From assembly GCF_002913045.1 (NCBI RefSeq), contig NZ_PPAF01000026.1, positions 186,001 to 250,000 of the forward strand: 64,000 bases of DNA. The letters are read 5' to 3'. Below the pieces are notes generated by a model. That model made no database searches. It was not told the DNA's origin and saw only the letters and a list, made by a program, of their open reading frames with translations. This stretch comes from Campylobacter concisus. GTDB taxonomy: Bacteria > Campylobacterota > Campylobacteria > Campylobacterales > Campylobacteraceae. Position numbers and translations under genes: made by a program. Positions 26,772 through 35,073 of this stretch are shown piece by piece. Position 1 is the first letter of the stretch, and every line of letters starts with the position of its first letter.

Positions 26772-27160
26772 TCAGCCCTTTTATAATGATAGCAATCGGT
26801 GTGGTTTTGTGCATCACCGAGTTTATCTTTTCCTCGTTTTATTTGCTATTTTTTGGCATAGCTTTTATAGTAGTTGGAGCTATAAATTTTGGTTTTAGTT
26901 TTGCTTGGAGCTATCAAATTTTAATTACAGCAGCGATTGCGATTGTACTTCTTGTGCTTTTAAAAGCGCCGTTAAAGAGTAAATTTATGTCCAGAAAAGA
27001 GAGCTTTAACGAGGAATTTTTAGACGAAGCCGGAGTTGGCGAGATCAGAGAAAATATGGTCTATTTCAAAGGCACGCTTTGGAAATATGACGGAAATTTA
27101 GCTAACGGAGAGAAGGTGACGGTTCTTGGCACCAAAGGTGACAAGGTGATATTAAAATAA
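26768..27160 (+). CDS. NfeD-like membrane protein
   Basis: 130 residues: two to three membrane helices in the first 70 residues and a C-terminal OB-fold-like domain (GVGEIRENMVYFKGTLWKYD; GEKVTVLGTKGDKVILK) of the short NfeD1b class, without the serine-protease domain of long NfeD. The GTG start overlaps the stomatin stop. Its presumed role is to partner the SPFH protein in membrane quality control. Confidence 0.9.
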   Translation: MISPFIMIAIGVVLCITEFIFSSFYLLFFGIAFIVVGAINFGFSFAWSYQILITAAIAIVLLVLLKAPLKSKFMSRKESFNEEFLDEAGVGEIRENMVYFKGTLWKYDGNLANGEKVTVLGTKGDKVILK

Positions 27161-27179
27161 AAGTGCCATTTGGCACTTT
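27160..27179. terminator. Bidirectional terminator after nfeD
   Basis: AAAGTGCC / GGCACTTT stem with a 4-nt loop between the convergent stops at 27160 and 27182. Confidence 0.75.
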
Positions 27180-27181
27180 AG

Positions 27182-27394
27182 TTATTTTGCGTGAGCTGGG
27201 CAGCCTGCTGGCATTTGCTCATGCATCGCCCCTTGCATGCCATGATATGGGCAGCTTGGCATATTTTCTTGCATCATTTTTTGATGATGAGCACATCCGC
27301 AACTTGCACCTTGTGGCTCAGCTGGCTTTGGCTCGTTTTTAGCACAACCAACTAAAAATAATCCGCAGATAACGGCAAATATCACCTTTTTCAT
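27182..27394 (-). CDS. Small Cys/His/Met-rich lipoprotein
   Basis: A 70-residue precursor from the ATG at 27394 (AAAGGAG upstream; the frame extends further upstream without need). The lipobox LFLVGCAK gives a mature lipoprotein of about 53 residues. Its mature part holds GCAHHQKMM, MPSCPYHGMQ and MPAGCPAHAK: four Cys counting the lipidated one, six His and seven Met among few other residues, so soft-metal (copper, silver) or iron binding is suggested by composition. I know no named family. Confidence 0.75.
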   Translation of the reverse strand: MKKVIFAVICGLFLVGCAKNEPKPAEPQGASCGCAHHQKMMQENMPSCPYHGMQGAMHEQMPAGCPAHAK

Positions 27395-27526
27395 AACTTG
27401 CTCCTTTAAAGAATTTCTCACATTTTAGCCTTTAAAAATTAATTTTTCATAACGCCTGATTTATCATATTTAAAAGCATTTTTGGCTAAACTCTCGCCCA
27501 AAAATAAGCAAAATAAAAGGTTAAAT

Positions 27527-28573
27527 TTGAAAAGACTTAGTGTAAATGAAGCCATCGATCTTATAGAAAATGCACCGCTTCACGAGCTTGGCAAGATGGC
27601 GCTAGCTAGAAAAAAAGAGCTTCATCCAGAGGGCATTACGACCTTCATCGTAGATCGCAACATCAACTATACAAATGTCTGCTGGGTGGATTGTAAATTC
27701 TGCGCATTTTACCGTCACGCAAAAGAGGAAGACGCTTATGTGCTAAGTTTTGAGGAGATCGGCAAGAAGATCGAGGAACTAATCGCCATCGGCGGCACGC
27801 AAATTTTGTTTCAAGGCGGTGTTCATCCAAAGCTAAAGATCGAGTGGTACGAGGAGCTTGTCAGCTACATTAGCAAGCACTATCCAAGCATCACGATACA
27901 TGGCTTCTCAGCCGTTGAGATCGACTACATCGCAAGAGTTTCAAAAATTTCTACAAAAGAGGTCTTAAGACGCTTAAACGAAAAGGGCTTATACTCGATG
28001 CCAGGGGCTGGAGCGGAGATTTTAAGCGACAGAGTGCGTGACATCATCGCGCCAAAAAAATGCGACACTGCAGACTGGCTTCGCATACACAAAGAAGCGC
28101 ACGAGCTTGGCATGAAGACGACTGCGACGATGATGTTTGGCACGGTTGAGAGCACTCGCGAGATCGTAGAGCACTGGGAGCACATCAGAAATTTACAAGA
28201 TGAAACGGCTGGATTTAGAGCATTTATACTTTGGAGCTTTCAGGGGCTAAACACAAAGCTCATGCAAGAATTCCCAGAGATCAAAAAGCAAAGCTCAAAC
28301 GTCTATCTAAGGCTTCTTGCAGTCTCAAGGCTCTTTTTGGATAACTTTAAAAATATCCAAAGCAGCTGGGTCACGCAGGGCAGCTACGTAGGCCAGCTAG
28401 CGCTTCTTTTTGGCGCAAACGACCTTGGTAGCACGATGATGGAAGAAAACGTCGTAAAGGCCGCAGGGGCTAGCTTTAGGATGAATCAAGACCAGATGAT
28501 CGAGCTTATAAAAGATGTTGGAGAAATTCCAGCCAAACGCAACACAAACTACGATATTTTGGAGAAATTTTAG
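27527..28573 (+). CDS. mqnC: Dehypoxanthine futalosine cyclase (radical SAM)
   Basis: Cyclises dehypoxanthinyl futalosine in the futalosine pathway of menaquinone synthesis. The radical SAM cluster motif is CWVDCKFC in NYTNVCWVDCKFCAFYRH, and the C-terminal region (SSWVTQGSYVGQLALLFGAN, GSTMMEENVVKAAG) is characteristic of MqnC rather than MqnE or CofG/H. I place the start at TTG 27527 (348 residues), since AAAAGG is 6 nt upstream; an alternative TTG at 27482 lacks a good ribosome site. The gene is followed immediately by the M16 homologue. Confidence 0.93.
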   Translation: MKRLSVNEAIDLIENAPLHELGKMALARKKELHPEGITTFIVDRNINYTNVCWVDCKFCAFYRHAKEEDAYVLSFEEIGKKIEELIAIGGTQILFQGGVHPKLKIEWYEELVSYISKHYPSITIHGFSAVEIDYIARVSKISTKEVLRRLNEKGLYSMPGAGAEILSDRVRDIIAPKKCDTADWLRIHKEAHELGMKTTATMMFGTVESTREIVEHWEHIRNLQDETAGFRAFILWSFQGLNTKLMQEFPEIKKQSSNVYLRLLAVSRLFLDNFKNIQSSWVTQGSYVGQLALLFGANDLGSTMMEENVVKAAGASFRMNQDQMIELIKDVGEIPAKRNTNYDILEKF

Positions 28574-29803
28574 ATGAAAATTTTAGATATCAATGTAAAA
28601 AATATAAAAATTCCAGTCGTTTTTGAAAGCTCAAAAGCGATGCCAGTAGTGAGCCTAAAACTAGTTTTCAAAGCAGCTGGTAGCTCACAAAACGGCAAAC
28701 TAGCAGGCCTTGCAAGACTTAGTGCAAATTTACTAAACGAGGGCGATATGAAGTTAGGCTCGGCTAAATTTGCCAAAGAGCTTGAAGTAAGGGCTATTAG
28801 CCTAAATGCAAGCTGCGGCTTTGAGACATTTTGCATAGACCTAAACTGCCTAAAAGAGCACTTTGCCTTTGCGTGCGGCAAGCTAAAGGAGCTACTACTC
28901 GCTCCAAATTTAACAGAAGAAATTCTAAATAGGTGCAAGACCGTCACTCTTGGCGAGATCGCAGCAAACGAAAACGACTTTGACTACGTGGCAAGGCAGG
29001 GGCTATTTGAGCTTTTATACCCAAAAAGCGTGCTCTCAGAGCCTAGTATCGGCACGAAAAAGAGCGTAAAAGCGATCACACTTGAGGACGTGAGAAAGTT
29101 TTTAAACGAGCATTTAGACCTTTCAAATTTGCTTTGCGTACTTGGTGGCGACATCGACGAGAAGCAGACAAAAGAGCTTGCTAGCGTTTTAGAAATTTTA
29201 AAACCTGGTAAGGTGCAAAAGCTAGAGCGCTTTAGCCCAAGTGACAAGTGCGAAACCAGCGAGATCATCAGGCAAAGCGAGCAGGCATACATCTACTTTG
29301 GCGCGCCGTTTAATGTAAAGCCAGGGGAGAAATACAAGGCTGCGGTGGCGACATTTATCTTAGGCGAGGGTGGCTTTGGCTCGAGGCTAATGGAGGAGAT
29401 CCGCGTGAAAAGAGGGCTTGCATATAGCGCCTACGCTAGAAATTTGCTAAATCTCTCTTACAGTCAGCTATACGGGTACATGCAGACAAAAAATGAGAAA
29501 AAAGATGAGGCCATCGCTGTTATAAAAGAGGAAATTTTAAAATTTAGTAAAAAAGGCGTTAGCAAGACCGAGCTTGAGCAGGCGAAGAAATTTTTACTTG
29601 GCTCGTTACCACTTAGGCTTGAGACGCTATTTAAACGCCTTGATATCGCGCAAAGCGAGTTTTATGAGCATGGCGAGCTTGGGGGATTTTTAAAGGATCT
29701 GGATAAAATTTCAGCCCTTTCGCTAAACGAGCTAAATAGCTTCATAAAAGCTCACACAGAGATAAATGAGCTAAGTTTTTGCGTTTTAAAAAATGAAATT
29801 TGA
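28574..29803 (+). CDS. M16-family peptidase homologue lacking the zinc motif
   Basis: 409 residues with the two-lobed M16 fold: N-lobe (VVSLKLVFKAAGSSQNGKLA) and a C-lobe containing FGSRLMEEIRVKRGLAYSAYA, the conserved Arg/Tyr region. Where active M16 enzymes have HXXEH, this protein reads RLSAN (in GLARLSANLLNEGD), so all three zinc/catalytic residues are replaced. It is therefore probably a non-catalytic subunit or chaperone-like binder, as in heterodimeric M16 pairs. It has no signal peptide. The gene abuts mqnC and overlaps recG by 11 bp. Confidence 0.85.
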   Translation: MKILDINVKNIKIPVVFESSKAMPVVSLKLVFKAAGSSQNGKLAGLARLSANLLNEGDMKLGSAKFAKELEVRAISLNASCGFETFCIDLNCLKEHFAFACGKLKELLLAPNLTEEILNRCKTVTLGEIAANENDFDYVARQGLFELLYPKSVLSEPSIGTKKSVKAITLEDVRKFLNEHLDLSNLLCVLGGDIDEKQTKELASVLEILKPGKVQKLERFSPSDKCETSEIIRQSEQAYIYFGAPFNVKPGEKYKAAVATFILGEGGFGSRLMEEIRVKRGLAYSAYARNLLNLSYSQLYGYMQTKNEKKDEAIAVIKEEILKFSKKGVSKTELEQAKKFLLGSLPLRLETLFKRLDIAQSEFYEHGELGGFLKDLDKISALSLNELNSFIKAHTEINELSFCVLKNEI

Positions 29804-31610
29804 AGCAAGCGACAGAGCAAAACTTCTAAAAATAGGCGTGCTTAGCCTGCTTGACCTTGCTCTTGTGCTACCAAAGGGCTTTGAGGATACGACGATCGCT
29901 AAGAGCCCAAGAGAAGGGCAGGTCTGCATAAATGTAAAGATCACTTCGCTCGCCTCGCGCCCTGGCATGCTAACGGCGCTTGCCTTTTGCGAGCAGTGGC
30001 AAAGTAATGTAAAGATCGTCATTTTTAACGCAAAGTCCTGGCACTACGGCGCTTTTAAGACTGGCAAAGAGATGGCGATATACGGGCTTTGCTCCTACGC
30101 CTTTGGCTCATGGCAGATCGTAAATCCAAAAATCACCACAAAAATAGGCCAGATAGTGCCTAAATTTAAGACCGAGCTAAAAGATGATGAAGTTAAAAAA
30201 CTCGTTTTAAAATATATAAATTTACGAAATTTATTAGCCGAGGGTTTAAGTGAGCGAGAGGCTAAATTTCTAGCTGAGTTGCAAAGACTAGACGAGCAAA
30301 GCGTGCAAATTTTATACCACCTAAAAAATGATGGCGAGGGTATTGAAATTTTAAAATTTGTAGAAATTTTTAACTACATAAAAAAGCTAAGTGCTAAAAA
30401 AACCTACTTTAAAAGCCCAAAAATCAAGCTTTTTGACATAAGCTCTTGGCTTAAGAGCTTGCCATTTACGCCGACAAACGACCAGCTAAACGCCATAAAC
30501 GATATCAGAGACGACCTTAGTGCCGTGCAGGCAAAAAGGCGCGTCATAATGGGTGATGTGGGAAGCGGTAAGACGCTAGTGATCCTAGCAGCAGCGCTTA
30601 GCGTCTATCCGCAAAGTGCCATTTTGATGGCGCCAACAAGCATCTTAAGCGAGCAAATTTATAACGAAGCAAAGAGGTTACTACCTGCTTTTATGAACGT
30701 GATGCTGGTGCGAAGCGGGGAGAAAAAGATAGACTTTAGCGGGGTAAATTTGATCGTTGGCACGCATGCGCTGCTCTTTCACGAGCTGCCAAACTCACCG
30801 CTTGTCATGGTTGATGAGCAGCACCGCTTTGGCTCAAATCAGCGCAAAAAGATAGAGGAACTTGCCTCAAACGAGGATGAGCGAGCAAATTTCGTGCAGT
30901 TTTCAGCTACGCCGATACCAAGGACGCTAAGCCTCATTCAGTCTGAGATCGTAAATTTTAGCTTTTTAAAGCAGATGCCATTTAAGAAAAATATAACGAG
31001 CCAAATTTTAGGCGCTAGCGAGTTTGGCTTTTTGCTAACCCATATAAAAAAGCAGCTAGAAAACGGCTTTCAAGTAGCCATCATCTATCCACTAGTTGAG
31101 AGTAGCGAGAGCTCAAACTACCAAAGTCTAAGCGAGGCGCAGGGTTTTTGGCTAAAGAATTTCAAAAATGTATTCGTCACACACGGCAAAGACAAAGAAA
31201 AAGAGGAAATTTTAAGGCAATTTAGAGAAGAGGGCGAAATTTTGCTCTCAACCACCGTTGTTGAGGTTGGTATTTCGCTGCCAAGGCTAAATACGATAGT
31301 GATCGTGGGCGCTGAGAGGCTAGGACTTGCCACGCTTCATCAGCTGCGCGGTAGAGTAGGGCGAAACGGCGGCGATGGATACGGCTTTTTGTTTACCAAG
31401 TTAAAAGAGGCGCCAGCTAGGCTAAAGGAATTTTGCGCGACAAATGACGGCTTTAAAGTGGCGGAGCTTGATCTAAAAAACCGCCAAAGCGGCGATATAC
31501 TAAATGGCTTTGTCCAGCATGGAGCGACATTTAACTTCTACGACTACGAGGATGATATCACACAGGCTGCAAAGGCGAGAGTGGCGGCGCTTGCTAAAAA
31601 TAACACCTAG
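29793..31610 (+). CDS. recG: ATP-dependent DNA helicase RecG
   Basis: Reverses stalled replication forks and processes Holliday junctions. The 605-residue protein is shorter than E. coli RecG (693), as usual in Campylobacterota. A wedge/OB N-terminal region (VLPKGFEDTTIAKSP onward) is followed by superfamily 2 motor motifs: GDVGSGKT (Walker A), VDEQHRFG (DEQH, motif II, the RecG variant), FSATPIPRTL (motif III), and GAERLGLATLHQLRGRVGRN (motifs V/VI). The ATG at 29793 lies inside the end of the M16 gene. Confidence 0.95.
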   Translation: MKFEASDRAKLLKIGVLSLLDLALVLPKGFEDTTIAKSPREGQVCINVKITSLASRPGMLTALAFCEQWQSNVKIVIFNAKSWHYGAFKTGKEMAIYGLCSYAFGSWQIVNPKITTKIGQIVPKFKTELKDDEVKKLVLKYINLRNLLAEGLSEREAKFLAELQRLDEQSVQILYHLKNDGEGIEILKFVEIFNYIKKLSAKKTYFKSPKIKLFDISSWLKSLPFTPTNDQLNAINDIRDDLSAVQAKRRVIMGDVGSGKTLVILAAALSVYPQSAILMAPTSILSEQIYNEAKRLLPAFMNVMLVRSGEKKIDFSGVNLIVGTHALLFHELPNSPLVMVDEQHRFGSNQRKKIEELASNEDERANFVQFSATPIPRTLSLIQSEIVNFSFLKQMPFKKNITSQILGASEFGFLLTHIKKQLENGFQVAIIYPLVESSESSNYQSLSEAQGFWLKNFKNVFVTHGKDKEKEEILRQFREEGEILLSTTVVEVGISLPRLNTIVIVGAERLGLATLHQLRGRVGRNGGDGYGFLFTKLKEAPARLKEFCATNDGFKVAELDLKNRQSGDILNGFVQHGATFNFYDYEDDITQAAKARVAALAKNNT

Positions 31611-31730
31611 TTGCTTTTGGCTTAATCTAAATTTTTGATTTTTTACCGGCTCTTTTGGATTGTTTAAATTTTTTATAATTTATCAAATTTGAAGTAAGTG
31701 CCAAGGTTAAGCTTTTTAAAATTTATAAAA

Positions 31731-31937
31731 TTATTTTTCTACTCTTCGCTCTTTGCATACATTCTCGCATGGTATGCCGTCACGATCACGGTCAAACCCA
31801 CTGCGTCCGCATTTTCTTAGATAGTGATATGCTTCTTCGCAACTTTTCATCTCTTTGCAGTAGCGTTTAGAACAATCAAATTTATCCGCCGCGTTTGCCA
31901 TCAATGCAAAAAATAAAATCAAAACTACTTTTTTCAT
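31731..31937 (-). CDS. Secreted Excalibur-domain mini-protein
   Basis: 68 residues: signal peptide (about 1-16, ending MANA) followed almost wholly by one Excalibur calcium-binding domain, with paired cysteines (DCSKRYCKEMKSCEEAYHYL) and the calcium-loop-like DRDRDGIPCENVC. Excalibur domains usually sit at the end of surface proteins or nucleases; here it stands alone. Periplasmic or secreted location is inferred, and the role is unknown. Convergent with recG, in its own short transcript. Confidence 0.8.
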   Translation of the reverse strand: MKKVVLILFFALMANAADKFDCSKRYCKEMKSCEEAYHYLRKCGRSGFDRDRDGIPCENVCKERRVEK

Positions 31938-31982
31938 TTTTACTCCAAAGGCAGTATTAAATAAGAAAAATAATACAAAAAG

Positions 31983-32009
31983 CTCTCAAAAGAATTTCTC
32001 TTTTGAGAG
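31983..32009 (-). terminator. Terminator of the iron ABC operon
   Basis: An 11-bp stem CTCTCAAAAGA / TCTTTTGAGAG, followed on the minus strand by CTTTTTGTATTATTTTT. It lies 8 nt past the ATPase gene stop. Confidence 0.8.
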
Positions 32010-32016
32010 TATAAAT

Positions 32017-32793
32017 TTAAAGAGGATATGTTAAGCAGCACTCTCTTTTTACTTCGTCGATGTAGCTTACGTTTAAGCTTAGCCCATAAAGCTTGCTTAA
32101 ATTTTCGCTTCTAATGATCTCATCAACCGTGCCAAATCCAACCTCGCCATCACCTTTTACAAGTGCGACATATCCGCCAAGAAGCACGGCGAAGTCAGGG
32201 TTGTGAGTAGTTAGCACGACCGAGTAGCCAAGCTTTTTTAGCCATTTGACGGTGCGTAGGAATTTATACTGGTTGCCAAAATCAAGCGCACTCGTTGGCT
32301 CGTCAAATATGATCATCTTTGGCTGGGCTGCCATCGCACGAGCGATCATACACATCTGTTTTTGACCGCCACTCATCTGCGTGATGAAGCGATCTTCAAG
32401 ATACTCGATCTCAAGCTTTTTGGTGTAAATTCTAGCGATCTCCTCATCCTCTTTGCTAGGTCTTGCAAAGATACCAAGGTGTGCCGCGCGTCCCATAGTT
32501 ATAAACTCAAGTCCGGTGTAGTCATACTCAGTAACCTCGCTTTGAGCCACGTATGCCATGATCTTAGCGCGCTCTTTGTTGCTTAGGCTATCTACGTTTT
32601 TGCCATCAAGAAAGATCTCTCCAGAAACTGGCTTTAGCGAGCCGCTTATTAAGCCTAAAGTTGTTGATTTGCCAGCTCCATTTCGACCAAGAATGGTTAA
32701 AATCTCACCTGCGCCTATCTTTAAATTTACATTTTCTAGTTTGCCAGCCCCATTTGGGTAGCTAAAGTTTAAATTTCTAACTTCAAGCATCAT
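32017..32793 (-). CDS. Iron/haem/siderophore ABC transporter ATP-binding protein (FecE-type)
   Basis: A 258-residue ATPase: Walker A GRNGAGKST, Q-loop VAQSEVTEYDYTG, signature MSGGQKQM, Walker B KMIIFDEPTSALD, H-loop TTHNPDFA. It belongs to the FecE/BtuD/FhuC group by similarity and by its FecCD-type permease neighbour, whose stop it overlaps by 4 bp. It would energise uptake of an Fe(III) chelate, haem or cobalamin; the exact substrate cannot be told from the sequence. Confidence 0.92.
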   Translation of the reverse strand: MMLEVRNLNFSYPNGAGKLENVNLKIGAGEILTILGRNGAGKSTTLGLISGSLKPVSGEIFLDGKNVDSLSNKERAKIMAYVAQSEVTEYDYTGLEFITMGRAAHLGIFARPSKEDEEIARIYTKKLEIEYLEDRFITQMSGGQKQMCMIARAMAAQPKMIIFDEPTSALDFGNQYKFLRTVKWLKKLGYSVVLTTHNPDFAVLLGGYVALVKGDGEVGFGTVDEIIRSENLSKLYGLSLNVSYIDEVKRECCLTYPL

Positions 32794-33797
32794 GCAACCT
32801 TTTTATTTCGCCATAAAACCCAGACGAAAAATACCGTGCCGATAAAGCCAGTAAGTACGCCAAGAGGCACTTCGCTCACGCTTATGCTGCGCGCTAGAGT
32901 ATCGACAAATAGTAAAAATATCGCACCCATAAATATGCTTGCAGGCATGCTTTTTATGTTATTTGCGCCAACTAGCATGCGCGCTAAGTGAGGCATGAGA
33001 AGTCCCACCCAAGCGACTATGCCGCTTATGCAGACGCTGCACGCTGTAAGAAGCGTAGCGCAGATGATGATGACAGCGCGCTCAAATGAGACATTTACGC
33101 CAAGTCTTGCCGCACTCTCGTCACCAAGAGAGAGTAAATTTATACGCCAGCTCATGGCGATAAGCAAAATGGCGCAGATGATCATCACTGGGGCTATGTA
33201 TTTTAAGTTGTCACTATCAAGCTTTGCAAGGCTACCAAGCTGCCAATAAACAATGTCAGGTAGCTTTGTCTCAGGGTCGGCGACATACTTTAAAAAGCCA
33301 ATCACTGAGCCCATAAGGCCGCTCACGATGATACCAGAAAGAACTAGCATGAGCGTGCTCGTGCGTCCCATCATCTTTGGTATGGCTAGCGTGATAGCAA
33401 CGGCTGCTAGGCCAAAGCCAAAGGCAAAAGCCTGCACCCAAAATAGCGATAGATCAAAGATGATAGCAGTGGCTGCTCCCACGCAAGCGCCCGCTGAAAC
33501 GCCAAGAAGATCAGGGCTAACTAGCTGGTTTTTAAAGACGCCTTGATAGGCCGCACCACTCACGCTAAGAGCAGCTCCAACAAGGATGGCTGCGATGATG
33601 CGCGGGATGCGTAAATTTTCTATCACGTTTGTGATGTTGCTAGCTGCCCCTTCGCCATAGCCAAAGCTGTGAGCTAGCACGCTAAAGACGTCGTTAAAAG
33701 GTATGTAAAATCTACCAACGCCCAGTGCGACAAAGGCGCAAAGAAGCGTTAGTAGAGCCAAAAAGATAACAACGAGTGAAAAATTTGCGTTTTTCAT
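32790..33797 (-). CDS. FecCD-family ABC permease
   Basis: A 335-residue inner-membrane permease with about nine to ten helices of the BtuC/FecCD fold. Conserved segments: NLRIPRIIAAILVGAALSVSG, NQLVSPDLLGVSAGAC, YWQLGSL, AWVGLLMPHLARMLVG (ATPase-coupling loop), and VPLGVLTGFIGTVFFVW at the end. One permease gene suggests a homodimer, as in BtuC2D2. It lies 4 nt after the binding-protein gene. Confidence 0.93.
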   Translation of the reverse strand: MKNANFSLVVIFLALLTLLCAFVALGVGRFYIPFNDVFSVLAHSFGYGEGAASNITNVIENLRIPRIIAAILVGAALSVSGAAYQGVFKNQLVSPDLLGVSAGACVGAATAIIFDLSLFWVQAFAFGFGLAAVAITLAIPKMMGRTSTLMLVLSGIIVSGLMGSVIGFLKYVADPETKLPDIVYWQLGSLAKLDSDNLKYIAPVMIICAILLIAMSWRINLLSLGDESAARLGVNVSFERAVIIICATLLTACSVCISGIVAWVGLLMPHLARMLVGANNIKSMPASIFMGAIFLLFVDTLARSISVSEVPLGVLTGFIGTVFFVWVLWRNKKVA

Positions 33798-33800
33798 ATC

Positions 33801-34856
33801 TTACTTGCTGCTACCGTCTGGATTTAGACCTTTTAAGATATAGCCGTACTCTGTATCGCTAAGATCGTGATTTAAGAACTCTTTATAAAACTCTTTTGTT
33901 TTTACTTTCATATCGACATCTTTAAATAGATCTGGTTGGATAGTCTTTGCTGCCCATAAAATTTGAAGCACGTTTTCAGCGCCATATCTATCCCAGCTAA
34001 ATACACCTTTTGGGTTGCCGTAAATTTTGCCGTTTTTAACAGCGTTTGAGCCAGAGAATGCAGGGTGCTCTTTTATCTTTTTGATCTGTGCGTCTGTGTC
34101 ATTGCCGCCAACGATGATGATATCAGGATTTGCATTGATGATCTCTTCTGCGCTAACTTCGATCATTGAGCCCTCAGTTTGGATAGCATTTACACCGCCA
34201 CCTAGCTTGATCCAAGTGTTTTGGATAGTGTTTGTACCATCAACTTTTAATAAATTCGCTCCGCCAAGCAAGTGAAGTACTTTTGGACGTTTAGTGTCAG
34301 GGATGTTTTTTGTTCTTGCTGTTACAAACTCAGAGTTATCATGGATTTTATTAGCAAGTTTTTCAGCTTTTTTTCTAGCGTCATCAGTGCCTATAACTTC
34401 TGCTGTTGTGTAGATGCTTTTCTCCATATCTGGATAGTCTCTAAAGATCAAATTTACAGCACTAAAGCCGTTTTTGATAAGTTCATCTTGGTAGTTTTTG
34501 TTAAAAACTATGATAACATCAGGTGCAAGCTTAACAAGCTCTTCGATCTGAAGGTCTTTGCCGTTTAGTGCAGCTGGCAAATTTTTAAGTTTTGGATAGA
34601 CGTGCTCAAACCACTTGTTGGTTTTGATCAGATCAGTTGTGGCTACAACCTTATCCATACCGCCAAGTGCTAGGATGATCTCGTTGTTAGCATTCCATAA
34701 TGCAGCGATCTTCTCAACTTTTTCTGGGATGCTTACTTTGACGCCTTTCATATCTGTGATGCTTCTAGCAGACTCAGCTGCGTTTAGGCTAAGAGCCATA
34801 AATAGTGAAGCAACAAGGCTAAATTTGGTTACTTTATGCATAAAATTTGTTTGCAT
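33801..34856 (-). CDS. Periplasmic Fe(III)-chelate/haem-type substrate-binding protein
   Basis: 351 residues with a signal peptide (cut after about residue 27, LSLNA-AES) and a PF01497-type two-lobed binding fold: VEKIAALWNANNEIILALGG, LAPDVIIVFNKNYQDELIKNG, NTWIKLGGGVNAIQTEG, EEIINANPDIIIVGG, AVKNGKIYGNPKGVFSWDRYG. It is the first gene of the leftward importer operon, divergent from norZ. AAAGGAA precedes the ATG at 34856; an internal ATG at 34841 is possible. The ligand is unknown. Confidence 0.9.
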   Translation of the reverse strand: MQTNFMHKVTKFSLVASLFMALSLNAAESARSITDMKGVKVSIPEKVEKIAALWNANNEIILALGGMDKVVATTDLIKTNKWFEHVYPKLKNLPAALNGKDLQIEELVKLAPDVIIVFNKNYQDELIKNGFSAVNLIFRDYPDMEKSIYTTAEVIGTDDARKKAEKLANKIHDNSEFVTARTKNIPDTKRPKVLHLLGGANLLKVDGTNTIQNTWIKLGGGVNAIQTEGSMIEVSAEEIINANPDIIIVGGNDTDAQIKKIKEHPAFSGSNAVKNGKIYGNPKGVFSWDRYGAENVLQILWAAKTIQPDLFKDVDMKVKTKEFYKEFLNHDLSDTEYGYILKGLNPDGSSK

Positions 34857-34923
34857 ATTTTTTCCTTTATTTTTGAAGTATAAACATGTATATTAATAAT
34901 ATTTATATTAATTCTATGTAAAT

Positions 34924-34955
34924 TTTGCATATACATTATGAAGAATTTGCATATA
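34924..34955. repeat. Two direct repeats TTTGCATATA, 22 bp apart
   Basis: TTTGCATATA occurs at 34924-34933 and 34946-34955, a spacing of 22 bp (about two helical turns) in the divergent region between the ABC operon and norZ. A regulator binding site is possible but unproven. Confidence 0.35.
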
Positions 34956-34999
34956 TTGTAAATTCTTATAAAACTAATAGGATAAATTCTCTCCTTTTG

Positions 35000-35041
35000 T
35001 TGACATATGTCATTATTTGCTTTTTTAAAATGAGATAAACT
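35000..35041 (+). promoter_or_regulatory. FNR/Crp-type palindrome and -10 upstream of norZ
   Basis: TTGACATATGTCAT (35000-35013) contains the perfect palindrome TGACATATGTCA and fits TTGA-N6-TCAA at all but the last base. TAAACT (35036-35041) is a possible -10, placing the site near -41.5, the class II activator position. This predicts activation by a Crp/Fnr-family protein. Confidence 0.5.
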
Positions 35042-35073
35042 TCGCCTTAAAATTTTTAAAAAAAGGAGAATCA

